A DNA stretch of 41,959 bases from a virus: positions 1 through 41,959 of IMG/VR virus record IMGVR_UViG_3300042923_000430, one strand, 5' to 3'. Each line of letters begins with the position of its first letter. Position 1 is the stretch's first letter. Made by a program: the position numbers and the translations under genes. Shown here piece after piece: positions 1 through 5,753 of this stretch. The notes under the pieces were generated by a model that worked only from the letters and a program-made list of their open reading frames with translations, was not told the origin of the DNA and did no database searches.

Positions 1-359
1 CCTTTCATCGAATCCAGATTTAATGCTTCCTTTACCAGAACTCTGTCCTTGAAGGCAACCTTTCTTCTAGCCAGTAATATGAATCCGACACCAACGGATG
101 CAACACCCAATCCCCCTACTTGGATTAAAATTGCTATGATAGTTTGTCCCAATGCATTAAACGTATCCGCCGTATCAACTACAGTGAGACCGGTAACACA
201 TACTGCGCTGGTTGAGGTAAACATTGCATCGATAAACAAAACATCCACTCCCTCATTATGAGTAAAGGGAAGATATAAAAGAAGAGCCCCAATTAAAATT
301 ATGACTGCAAATCCGAGAGAAATAAAACGGCCTGGGCTCATTTTTTTAAAAAATTTCAT
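1..359 (-). CDS. TrkH/KtrB-family potassium transporter, N-terminal part (runs off the window)
   Basis: Host gene, not prophage. The leftward frame opens with ATG at 359 and stays open to the window edge, giving about 119 residues. The sequence shows an N-terminal hydrophobic helix after MKFFKKMSPGRF, then the motif TSTSAVCVTGLTVVDT and, further on, QVGGLG. These match the first pore loop (selectivity-filter Gly in VTGL) and following helix of the TrkH/KtrB membrane subunit that carries K+ across the membrane with a TrkA/KtrA partner. AAAGGA lies 12 bases before the ATG. The C-terminal three quarters lie outside the window. Confidence 0.85.
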   Translation of the reverse strand, partial: MKFFKKMSPGRFISLGFAVIILIGALLLYLPFTHNEGVDVLFIDAMFTSTSAVCVTGLTVVDTADTFNALGQTIIAILIQVGGLGVASVGVGFILLARRKVAFKDRVLVKEALNLDSMK

Positions 360-360
360 T

Positions 361-723
361 CAAATCATCAATCCTTTGTTTATATTTTAAAATTATTTAA
401 CTACCTATTTTCTGCAACATCATTTATATGATAACATAATCAACATTAATATGGTATAAAGAAACTTAAGGTGGTATTAATTTTGTGTTAATATTTTAAG
501 CAAATGAACTAAATATAATCCCTTATGTATTGATCTTTTTTAGAACAATATCAAAACACCCTTTATGTTTTCCTTTTACAATCGGAAGAAACACACTTCG
601 CGAGTATCTTATGTCTGCTTGCAGACATAGTTCGCCTGTACACGTTGGCATTGCTCTCTTTGCTTTCTCACAATGAAAAACCCTTATGAGCTTGTCATAA
701 GGGTTTCAATACAACTACTGTAT
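361..723. other. Host intergenic region between trkH start and attL
   Basis: AT-rich gap with no credible gene. It must hold the leftward trkH promoter, but I could not pick convincing -35/-10 boxes. It contains a perfect 9-bp inverted repeat at 610-629 (TATGTCTGC, TT, GCAGACATA) of unknown role and the tRNA-operon terminator at 678-706. Confidence 0.6.
676..706 (-). terminator. Rho-independent terminator of the host tRNA-Leu operon
   Basis: A 12-bp perfect stem (AAACCCTTATGA / TCATAAGGGTTT) has a 5-nt loop and is followed on the minus strand by TTTTT. It would have lain just downstream of tRNA-Leu before integration. The prophage now separates the two by 40 kb. Confidence 0.85.
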
Positions 724-779
724 ACTGCGGATGACAGGAATTGAACCTGCACGGTCTCCCACTAGATCCTAAGTCTAGC
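724..779. repeat. attL core (duplicate of the tRNA-Leu 3' part)
   Basis: All 56 bases match 41100-41155 and the match ends at both edges of the interval. It covers the tRNA acceptor 3' side, T arm, variable arm and anticodon arm, the usual crossover zone for tyrosine integrases. Confidence 0.95.
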
Positions 780-903
780 CGGCTTATTTTTTGTGGTTGG
801 TTAATTGGTGCGCAATTGAGCTGTTTTGCTATGGATTGATTGTATATTAGCATAACAATATGTGCGCATTACGCACCGTGTAATTATTTATTATCCCGAC
901 TAA

Positions 904-933
904 TGGCTACCGGTTTTGGCTACCGCGGCTACC
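904..933. repeat. TGGCTACC direct repeats in the left att arm
   Basis: (T)GGCTACC occurs at 904-911, 917-924 and 927-933. The same word, with the same GTTTT spacer, occurs near attR at 41039-41057. Shared short direct repeats flanking both cores are what integrase arm-type binding sites look like; the binding itself is inferred. The repeats overlap the last codons of the gene at 907-1137. Confidence 0.55.
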
Positions 934-1137
934 AATTGCGTTGAGAATTGGAGTTTCTTCAATCCCTATGAACTGCAACATATCCCTCATTCCTTGTAAA
1001 TAACAAATTGTCTGTGCGCGAGCGCCGAGTATGTCTTGATCGTATTCTCCACATTCTTCATCGTGCATATACTCTTCATTGCCCTCTAAAGCTCTTTCGC
1101 ATCTTAATGCAATAAATTCCTCGAAATCTTTTTCCAA
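907..1137 (-). CDS. Small acidic phage protein, TTG start, unknown function
   Basis: 76 residues, acidic N-terminal half (MEKDFEEF..., EECGEYDQD). The start is TTG at 1137, chosen because AAGGGGG lies 9 bases upstream and no ATG is near. A well-formed leftward promoter lies upstream (TTGAAA at 1215-1220, 17-base spacer, TATAAT at 1192-1197), with the palindrome GTGATCAC in the 5' leader. The gene is divergent from the XRE regulator at 1450 and is the gene nearest attL, so it is likely expressed in the lysogen under that regulator. I recognise no family. Confidence 0.7.
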   Translation of the reverse strand: MEKDFEEFIALRCERALEGNEEYMHDEECGEYDQDILGARAQTICYLQGMRDMLQFIGIEETPILNAIGSRGSQNR

Positions 1138-1449
1138 TACTGCTACCCCCTTCGGTAAATTTATCAGTGATCACGCGGTGAAATTAATGTCATTATAACA
1201 GAACATTTGTTTGTTTTCAATGTCTGATTTTATCTTTTGCGTAATTTATATCATGCCAATTGGCTTATGTAGAATTAATGTATATGAACCATAAAAATAA
1301 GGAACAAAGAAAGTGATGGTGTGCAGGAAATATGCCGTCCTTGCCAATAAATATCGGTATTGTAATAATATTATTGCTAATGTCGATAATTGTCAACATT
1401 GTATTGTTTCGGAAATTTTGGTATGTTATTGTAATCCAGGGGTGTTGAC
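1138..1449. promoter_or_regulatory. Divergent regulatory region between the TTG gene and XRE gene
   Basis: No gene is visible here. It holds the leftward promoter TTGAAA(1215-1220)-17-TATAAT(1192-1197), an 8-bp palindrome GTGATCAC at 1170-1177 a little downstream of the expected start, and one TTGCGTAA-type site at 1237-1244. No clear rightward promoter for the XRE gene could be assigned. Confidence 0.6.
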
Positions 1450-1740
1450 ATGGGCTATGATAGCAAAAAAATAGGCGAAAGAATATATTTAGCAAGGCAA
1501 AATGCCGGCTTAAAGCAACTGGCATTAAGCATCAAGGCTGGTATAAGCCAGTCTACTTTATCTGAGATTGAAAGCGGTAAAGCTAAACTCACGGTTGAAA
1601 CCCTTTATAAAATTTCAGAAACGCTCGGAGCATCTATTACATGGCTACTAGGAGAAAACAGTATACCAGACTTAACAGACAGCGAGCGCCTTGAAATGGA
1701 AAAATATAAAAGATATATTATTAGTATTCGTAGAAAATAA
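1450..1740 (+). CDS. XRE-family helix-turn-helix regulator
   Basis: 96 residues. The first 65 form a Cro/CI-type HTH: IGERIYLARQNAGLKQLALSI, then the recognition segment AGISQSTLSEIESGKAKLTV. A short charged tail follows. This is a DNA-binding repressor lacking a RecA-cleavable domain. Its ribosome site is modest (AGGGG, 8 bases before ATG). It is divergent from the gene at 907-1137, which it probably controls together with itself. It is distinct from the main switch repressor at 39536. Confidence 0.88.
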   Translation: MGYDSKKIGERIYLARQNAGLKQLALSIKAGISQSTLSEIESGKAKLTVETLYKISETLGASITWLLGENSIPDLTDSERLEMEKYKRYIISIRRK

Positions 1741-1797
1741 AAGAAATTTTTAGGTATGAAGTATAGGTAATTATAACTACAACTTGATAAATAGAAA

Positions 1798-1846
1798 TAA
1801 AGAGCCCTGCGCATCAGGAATAAAACTGGTGTATGAGGTTCTTTTT
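1798..1846 (+). terminator. Two-tier terminator after the XRE regulator
   Basis: The outer stem AAAGAGCC / GGTTCTTT encloses an inner stem CATCAG / CTGGTG with an 8-nt loop, followed by a run of Ts on the plus strand. Confidence 0.7.
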
Positions 1847-1848
1847 TG

Positions 1849-1877
1849 TTTACATTTTATTCTATAAGGTTTATAAT
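1849..1877 (+). promoter_or_regulatory. Strong sigma-70-type promoter
   Basis: TTTACA at 1849-1854, a 17-base spacer, and consensus TATAAT at 1872-1877. It drives the membrane-protein gene at 1914 right after the preceding terminator, so that gene is an independent unit expressed in the lysogen. Confidence 0.8.
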
Positions 1878-1913
1878 GTTTTGGTAAACATTGGCATCTA
1901 CAAAGGAGGGGTT

Positions 1914-2249
1914 ATGGTTTTCTCGAGAATTTGTAAAGTTGTATCTATATGTATTTTTGCATTAGCTTTTTTAGGAGCTTTTCAATTGGCCGAACAGCAA
2001 AGCGTATCTACCGTTATTGTATATGATTCTGAATTTTCAGAGGACATGACAAGAGATGTTAAAGACACCACTATATATTATGCGGTATTAATTTCAACAT
2101 GGATTGCCTCCGGAATTCTCAGTTTGTTTTTATATGGGATAGGCGAGATTGTAGGTCGCGAAGTTATCCTAGAAATACAGAACAGACAGTTAGATGAAAA
2201 TCAAGATAAAATAATTCAACTTTTAAGCAAAAACACCCCCGGCGATTAA
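1914..2249 (+). CDS. Small two-helix membrane protein, unknown function
   Basis: 111 residues from the ATG at 1914, which has a near-perfect AAAGGAGGGG site; the frame is open further upstream but without a ribosome site. Residues about 6-26 and 58-80 are hydrophobic helices around an outside loop containing SEFSEDMTRDVKDT. The C-terminus is a charged helix (EIQNRQLDENQDKIIQLLS). It has its own promoter and terminator at the attL end, the position and structure of a lysogenic-conversion (moron) gene such as an exclusion or immunity protein. That role is inference. Confidence 0.8.
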   Translation: MVFSRICKVVSICIFALAFLGAFQLAEQQSVSTVIVYDSEFSEDMTRDVKDTTIYYAVLISTWIASGILSLFLYGIGEIVGREVILEIQNRQLDENQDKIIQLLSKNTPGD

Positions 2250-2262
2250 CCGGGGGCTTTCT
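2236..2262 (+). terminator. Terminator of the membrane-protein gene
   Basis: A 7-bp GC stem (CCCCCGG / CCGGGGG, 7-nt loop) is followed by CTTTCTT. It overlaps the gene's last codons. Confidence 0.8.
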
Positions 2263-2284
2263 TATAATCTAGATATCTTCTCTT

Positions 2285-2659
2285 CTATTGCCATGAGAAA
2301 TATTTCGCGATCTCCTTTTTGATTTCTGCATATCCGTTTGATATCCGATCCGCATAGTGAGATTCCCGTTCGTATGGATCGCGTGGGTTTTTGTCCATAT
2401 AAGCTCCATACAGCATATTATCCAGAGTTGTCAGGCTTATTCCGCCATCCATAAAGCATTCGGAAATATTGTTCTCCTGTCTGGATATTTTCTCTTCTAT
2501 TCCATCGATGATAAATGGAGTGAGCTTCATATCGCGGCTCTCGGCAATCTTTCTATATTCTTCTTTCTTGCCTTTCGGTACACGGAACTTTATTTCGTCC
2601 AGGTTTTCCTTCATGTAGTTCATGGTGTATTCTTTCTGTTTTTCATTATATTTAGACAT
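2285..2659 (-). CDS. Ribbon-helix-helix-type (antitoxin-like) DNA-binding protein
   Basis: 124 residues. The ATG at 2659 is chosen because AAGGAGG lies just upstream; an earlier in-frame ATG at 2680 has none. After MSKYNEKQKEY the segment LDEIKFRVPKGKKEEYRK and the following ESRDMKLTPFIIDGIEEKI have the strand-helix-helix pattern of Arc/MetJ-type proteins. The C-terminal 60 residues are of unknown type. No toxin gene is adjacent. It is divergent from the gene at 2832 and shares with it a region holding three matching operator-like sites, so autorepression and repression of the neighbour is likely. Confidence 0.7.
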   Translation of the reverse strand: MSKYNEKQKEYTMNYMKENLDEIKFRVPKGKKEEYRKIAESRDMKLTPFIIDGIEEKISRQENNISECFMDGGISLTTLDNMLYGAYMDKNPRDPYERESHYADRISNGYAEIKKEIAKYFSWQ

Positions 2660-2695
2660 GGCAATCCTCCTTTTCATCATAATATCATATTATGC

Positions 2696-2778
2696 ATTAG
2701 GGCACTATAGTAATTATTCATAAATTAGGGTGCTAATCTTTGTTAAATATGTCCATTGATTAATATTAGTCCCCTATA
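2696..2778. promoter_or_regulatory. Three ATTAG-N4-CTA(A/T) operator-like sites between divergent genes
   Basis: Sites at 2696-2709 (ATTAG GGCA CTATA), 2724-2737 (ATTAG GGTG CTAAT, a perfect inverted repeat) and 2765-2778 (ATTAG TCCC CTATA). The third lies between TTGATT (2756-2761) and TATAAT (2780-2785), the presumed promoter of the gene at 2832. Binding by the RHH-like protein at 2285 is inferred. Confidence 0.65.
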
Positions 2779-2831
2779 GTATAATTAAATCATAAGAAAT
2801 AGCTAATAAATCAAATGGAGGTCGCAAGAAT

Positions 2832-3176
2832 ATGAAGAAGTTTGAGGATAATGAGTTTGTTATTCAGTTAATTGCTAAGGGTTCGTTTGTAGACAATGGT
2901 ACAGGGAATTGTCACTCGTATCTGGTTGAAGCTTTTACATTGCGGTTAAACCACGTAGCATTAAATGCATGGATTTTTTCGGAAACGATGAACTGTCGCG
3001 AATGTTATGACACGGACGAGGAATGGGAAGCACATAAAACTGAATACAGAGCAAAGCGTGAATGTTGGAAGAATCAGATAATTGGAATTTTAGAAATTGA
3101 TCAAGAAACAGGAAGCGTAAGCATCACTCAGTCACAGTCTGAAGTGTTCACGGTTGTGCATATCAGAGAAATATAA
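2832..3176 (+). CDS. Hypothetical phage protein upstream of a hammerhead ribozyme
   Basis: 114 residues; GGAGG lies 10 bases before the ATG. No family recognised. The middle is rich in Cys, His and acidic residues (MNCRECYDTDEEWEAHKTEY), possibly metal binding, followed by a strand-rich C-terminus ending VVHIREI. Its promoter (TTGATT-18-TATAAT) contains one RHH-type operator. The stop codon is followed immediately by the predicted ribozyme, which would cut the mRNA 64 bases after the stop. It is expressed rightward, convergent with the endolysin. Confidence 0.75.
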   Translation: MKKFEDNEFVIQLIAKGSFVDNGTGNCHSYLVEAFTLRLNHVALNAWIFSETMNCRECYDTDEEWEAHKTEYRAKRECWKNQIIGILEIDQETGSVSITQSQSEVFTVVHIREI

Positions 3177-3177
3177 C

Positions 3178-3245
3178 CCCGTCTGATGATGGCTGTCTGG
3201 GCGGCAGCCGAAACTCTCCCCAGTAAAAACTGGGGAGGTCACGGG
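3178..3245 (+). ncRNA. Predicted type I hammerhead self-cleaving ribozyme
   Basis: Core in order: stem I 5' strand CCCGT (3178-3182); CTGATGA (3183-3189); stem II GGCTG / CAGCC (3191-3195 / 3205-3209, 9-nt loop); GAAA (3210-3213); stem III with the A3213-T3239 and C3214-G3238 pairs, one bulged T, then CTCCCCAGT / ACTGGGGAG; GTC (3238-3240); stem I 3' strand ACGGG (3241-3245). Cleavage is expected after C3240. Stem I is the open helix, so this is type I. One extra T (3190) sits between core A9 and stem II, a deviation known from some natural plant-pathogen hammerheads. All invariant core bases are present. It starts directly after the stop codon of the upstream gene. Confidence 0.85.
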
Positions 3246-3258
3246 AACCCTACGGCAC

Positions 3259-3281
3259 AGAGGATAATCGCCGCCTCTTTT
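3259..3281 (+). terminator. Weak terminator-like hairpin after the ribozyme
   Basis: AGAGG (3259-3263) pairs with CCTCT (3274-3278), followed by TTTT with three Ts beyond the stem. Only 5 bp, so of doubtful strength. It would end the 3' cleavage product. Confidence 0.35.
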
Positions 3282-3307
3282 AAATATATTGTACTTTGAT
3301 AATTTAA

Positions 3308-4210
3308 TTATTTTACTCTACCTGCAGCCAATGCCTTGATTGTGTTTTTCCCGGCTTTAGTTCCGTCATCCTTTAAGTCGCTCCAACCGAGTAGGTACCA
3401 GTAAATCAAAATTGCTATCCTCAACTCCGGATCAAACTTGCCGTTGACCTTTAATGGAGTGATTCCGGTAATCTCCGGCAGCAGTGCATTGAGCTTGCTT
3501 TTAATCCAGTTAATATCTTCCGGATCCGATTCCGGTGTAATGGTTATCGTAGGAGTTTTTACCTCTGATATGTATTTTACACCAGTAAACTCACATAATC
3601 CTCTGCAGATCTCCTGAGCACACTCCTGCCAAAATTTTTCACTCGCCATAAGTTCCGTTGCTTCATGGAGGTTTGTCATAAAGGCCAGTTCAACCAGAAT
3701 GGCACCCTTGACATCCATGTTATTGCAGTTTACCATAGCATAACCATAAGGAGTAACTCCTCTATTGGTCTGCTTGGTCCCTCCGGCCAGATGTTTAAGC
3801 ACGGTCTCTGCCAGCTTTTTAGATTGGCCCTGATGTTTATCATGGATGTAGATACCTACTCCCTGAGCTGTATTAAAACTAGCACCGTCACCGAATGCAT
3901 TGAAGTGGACCGATATGCTGTAATCACAATTGGCTTTTGCTATGGCTGCCTGACGAGCGGACAAAGCCGTATCCGGATCATCATAAGCATTATCATCATC
4001 GAAACCAGTCTGCATCGTATCAAATCCACAACGCTGCAACTCGCGGAGCAAAAAAATAGCAACGCCGACATTTGCATAATGCTCCCGGTATTGCTCACCT
4101 TTTTTGATGTCTGTTTTGCCATCCCCATTTACATCGATCGCTCCCGGAATGGGAGGGGTTCTCTTTCCGGCCGTGTTGGATCCGTGACCGGCGTCTACAT
4201 TAATCCTCAT
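3308..4210 (-). CDS. Endolysin: N-acetylmuramoyl-L-alanine amidase (Amidase_3)
   Basis: 300 residues. It cuts the lactyl-peptide bond of peptidoglycan at lysis. The N-terminal amidase spans about 1-215 with the Zn ligands and catalytic residues in the family order: DAGHG (H9), YREHY (E43), SVHFNA (H102) and VELAFMTN (E174). After a Thr/Pro-rich linker (TPTITITPESDP), residues about 230-300 look like a small wall-binding repeat domain (NGKFDPELRIAILIYW, NTIKALAAG). There is no signal peptide, so export depends on the holin directly upstream, whose stop overlaps this start. GGAGGG precedes the ATG. Confidence 0.93.
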   Translation of the reverse strand: MRINVDAGHGSNTAGKRTPPIPGAIDVNGDGKTDIKKGEQYREHYANVGVAIFLLRELQRCGFDTMQTGFDDDNAYDDPDTALSARQAAIAKANCDYSISVHFNAFGDGASFNTAQGVGIYIHDKHQGQSKKLAETVLKHLAGGTKQTNRGVTPYGYAMVNCNNMDVKGAILVELAFMTNLHEATELMASEKFWQECAQEICRGLCEFTGVKYISEVKTPTITITPESDPEDINWIKSKLNALLPEITGITPLKVNGKFDPELRIAILIYWYLLGWSDLKDDGTKAGKNTIKALAAGRVK

Positions 4211-4646
4211 TATTATCGCCCTCCGACTTATTTTTTAATATGTCTATTGCTCTTGTAATCACACCTGGGATAGGTATTCCCATAATACCGGCATTCTCAA
4301 CGATAGAAATCAGCTCATTTACCATAAATCCAATTATAACGGCTGTCCTAATATAATTTACTCCCAAGGCAATATCTAGTCGATAGGCAATCAAAACAAA
4401 TAACAGCGAAACACCTTTCCTACACAAGCCTTTCCAAGCAGACCAAGAACTCAATGCACCGTTTTCGGACTTACCGCTTCTCTTCCATACCCCAGCAATG
4501 AGTAATCCCATAAAAAAGTCTATACCCATCATAATGATTAGTGTTGCCAAATCGCTTGTCCATCCTCCGAATAGATTGGCCATGAAGCTACCAATTGCAC
4601 CGATGATACTAACTACTGATACTTTTACTACTGATACTTTTTCCAT
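4200..4646 (-). CDS. Phage holin (TcdE / Cph1-like family)
   Basis: 148 residues with three to four hydrophobic segments (about 10-27, 32-54, 75-95, 100-122), a short N-terminus and a charged C-terminal tail ILKNKSEGDNNED. The layout (GIDFFMGLLIAG, then KGLCRKGVSLL and IGFMVNELISIVENAG) is that of the toxin-secretion/phage-lysis holin family of Clostridia. It forms membrane lesions that release the amidase. It overlaps the amidase start by 11 bases, so the two form a lysis cassette. AAGG sites precede the ATG. Confidence 0.9.
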   Translation of the reverse strand: MEKVSVVKVSVVSIIGAIGSFMANLFGGWTSDLATLIIMMGIDFFMGLLIAGVWKRSGKSENGALSSWSAWKGLCRKGVSLLFVLIAYRLDIALGVNYIRTAVIIGFMVNELISIVENAGIMGIPIPGVITRAIDILKNKSEGDNNED

Positions 4647-4708
4647 TCCTTTTACCTTCTTTCATTTTATTATAGAGAGAGCTTTACAGCTCATGGTTAC
4701 AAAAAGAA

Positions 4709-4732
4709 GACCGTAAGTTTTACCTCACGGTC
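4709..4732 (-). terminator. Leftward terminator or attenuator before the holin
   Basis: The stem GACCGT(A)AG / CTC(A)CGGTC has one mismatch and a 6-nt loop, and is followed on the minus strand by TTCTTTTTG. It separates the tail-end small genes from the lysis cassette. Confidence 0.7.
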
Positions 4733-4739
4733 CCAAGGG

Positions 4740-4868
4740 TTACTCGGTAATTAAATGCTCGCAATCAATGTCAATCAGAATCTGCCTTACTTGGTCCTTC
4801 AGCGTTGTCGGTACCTCAGCAAAGGTCTTAAGCCCTTTTACAATTAAAGATACATAAATCATTGCCAT
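4740..4868 (-). CDS. CD1375-like small phage protein, copy 1
   Basis: 42 residues beginning MAMIYVSLIVKGLKTFAEVP. GAAGGGAG lies before the ATG at 4868. It shares the pattern MA-x-x-Y-x-x-LI-x-KGLKT-x-x-x-VP-x-x-L with the gene at 4909, so the two are tandem paralogues. Proteins of this type sit between tail fibre and holin genes in many clostridial phages; the function is unknown. Confidence 0.75.
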   Translation of the reverse strand: MAMIYVSLIVKGLKTFAEVPTTLKDQVRQILIDIDCEHLITE

Positions 4869-4908
4869 AGTTTCAATCTCCCTTCTATAAATAAAAATTA
4901 ATAGTTTC

Positions 4909-5010
4909 CTAAGCATTCAAAATCGCTTCCACTTCAGGTCGCAAGCTTTCTGGTACATCCTCGATTGTCTTCAACCCTTTTCTAATTAAGTTAGCATATA
5001 CATTAGCCAT
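4909..5010 (-). CDS. CD1375-like small phage protein, copy 2
   Basis: 33 residues: MANVYANLIRKGLKTIEDVP, then ESLRPEVEAILNA. The ATG overlaps the stop of the preceding gene as TAATG, indicating translational coupling. It is a shorter paralogue of the 42-residue gene downstream. Function unknown. Confidence 0.75.
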   Translation of the reverse strand: MANVYANLIRKGLKTIEDVPESLRPEVEAILNA

Positions 5011-5366
5011 TATCCCATCACCCCCAGTAATAATTCGTAAACCTCCACAAGCGCTAACTCCGAATAGGTCAGTCCACTCGTGATCTCTTGCAGCCTCTTT
5101 TCCACCGCATCCGTAGACAGCTCAACCGTATAGGTCTCACCACCGATGTCATGTGTATAACCCTTTAGTGATACACAATCGAGGTAGGTCCTTAATACCT
5201 TGCCATCTTCGGATAAATACTGTATGCTACCTACATCGGTAAAAGCAGCCTCTATTTCTGATGGCGATACCGTGGTTGATAAGGTAAAGCTCCGTCTCTT
5301 GTCCGAGCTTGATATCCCCATCGGGACCAGGTCAAACTCTTGACCGTTTACTTTAATTTTTTCCAT
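5010..5366 (-). CDS. Hypothetical tail-region protein
   Basis: 118 residues, mostly strands: MEKIKVNGQEFDLVPMGISS, then TLSTTVSPSEIEAAFTDVGS and a C-terminal helix. AAGGAG lies 7 bases before the ATG. It lies just beyond the fibre terminator (5394-5409) and is coupled to the CD1375-like genes. Probably a virion or baseplate accessory protein by position; no family recognised. Confidence 0.7.
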   Translation of the reverse strand: MEKIKVNGQEFDLVPMGISSSDKRRSFTLSTTVSPSEIEAAFTDVGSIQYLSEDGKVLRTYLDCVSLKGYTHDIGGETYTVELSTDAVEKRLQEITSGLTYSELALVEVYELLLGVMG

Positions 5367-5393
5367 GATTTACTCCTTTCTTGGTATAAAAAT

Positions 5394-5409
5394 AAGCCCT
5401 TGTGGGCTT
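5394..5409 (-). terminator. Terminator of the tail fibre gene, outside the inversion
   Basis: AAGCCC / GGGCTT with a 4-nt loop is followed on the minus strand by ATTTTTATA. It lies 7 bp outside the left inverted repeat, so it would end the fibre transcript in either orientation. Confidence 0.75.
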
Positions 5410-5416
5410 TAAGAAA

Positions 5417-5462
5417 CTACAGTTTAGCGAATCAGATAGGTACGTTAAATGATAATTTAGTT
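5417..5462 (+). repeat. Left inverted repeat of the fibre inversion cassette
   Basis: Two blocks, CTACAGTTTAGCGAATCA (5417-5434) and TAAATGATAATTTAGTT (5446-5462), separated by 11 bases. The reverse complement of 6069-6114 has the same two blocks with an equally long but different 11-base middle. Confidence 0.85.
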
Positions 5463-5741
5463 AAAATAACAATTGCGACTGGGGCCACTTATAAGTTATA
5501 TAAATCGGGCAATGTTATGGAGCTTTGCCTTACTGGTTTATCCGTTGCTGCCGGTGTATCAGCAAATATTGTACCGAGTGGATATAGGCCGTCTACGAAT
5601 GCATATTTTACAGGTGCTGATGCCACAAACCATCAATATGCAACTTGTGTAGCAAATACATCGGGCGAAGTTACAGCTAACGCAGTAAATGATAGTGCAA
5701 TAACCGGTGTGATTTATGGTTCGGTATGTTGGCTTATTTAA
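5421..5741 (+). pseudogene. Silent alternative C-terminus of the tail fibre (inverted cassette)
   Basis: On the plus strand from the left inverted repeat to TAA at 5739-5741 there is an open frame: SLANQIGTLNDNLV, then about 92 residues ending GVIYGSVCWLI. It has no ribosome site or start of its own. It aligns with the active fibre C-terminus at SLANQI--LNDNLV and again at the receptor-binding-like motif (VPSGYRP here, MPVGYRP there). Its stop lies 12 bases from the active gene's stop, tail to tail. Inversion between the repeats would fuse it in frame to the fibre. Confidence 0.85.
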
Positions 5742-5753
5742 TTTAACAACATT

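Noticed and set aside
2285-3176. A toxin-antitoxin pair formed by the RHH-like gene and its neighbour
   Set aside because: The two genes are divergent rather than in one operon, and the neighbour shows no toxin motif.
3178-3300. A riboswitch or plain terminator in the 3177-3300 gap
   Set aside because: The conserved core order fits a hammerhead and no known aptamer consensus was recognised. A weak terminator may still follow it.
3665-4258. A 197-residue plus-strand ORF opposite the endolysin
   Set aside because: Antisense to a clear amidase with all catalytic motifs; no ribosome site.
5340-5741. A stand-alone plus-strand gene of 133 residues
   Set aside because: The first 25 codons run antisense through the start of the gene at 5010-5366 and the fibre terminator, with no ribosome site. 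Only the part from the inverted repeat onward resembles the fibre, so it is a silent cassette rather than a gene.
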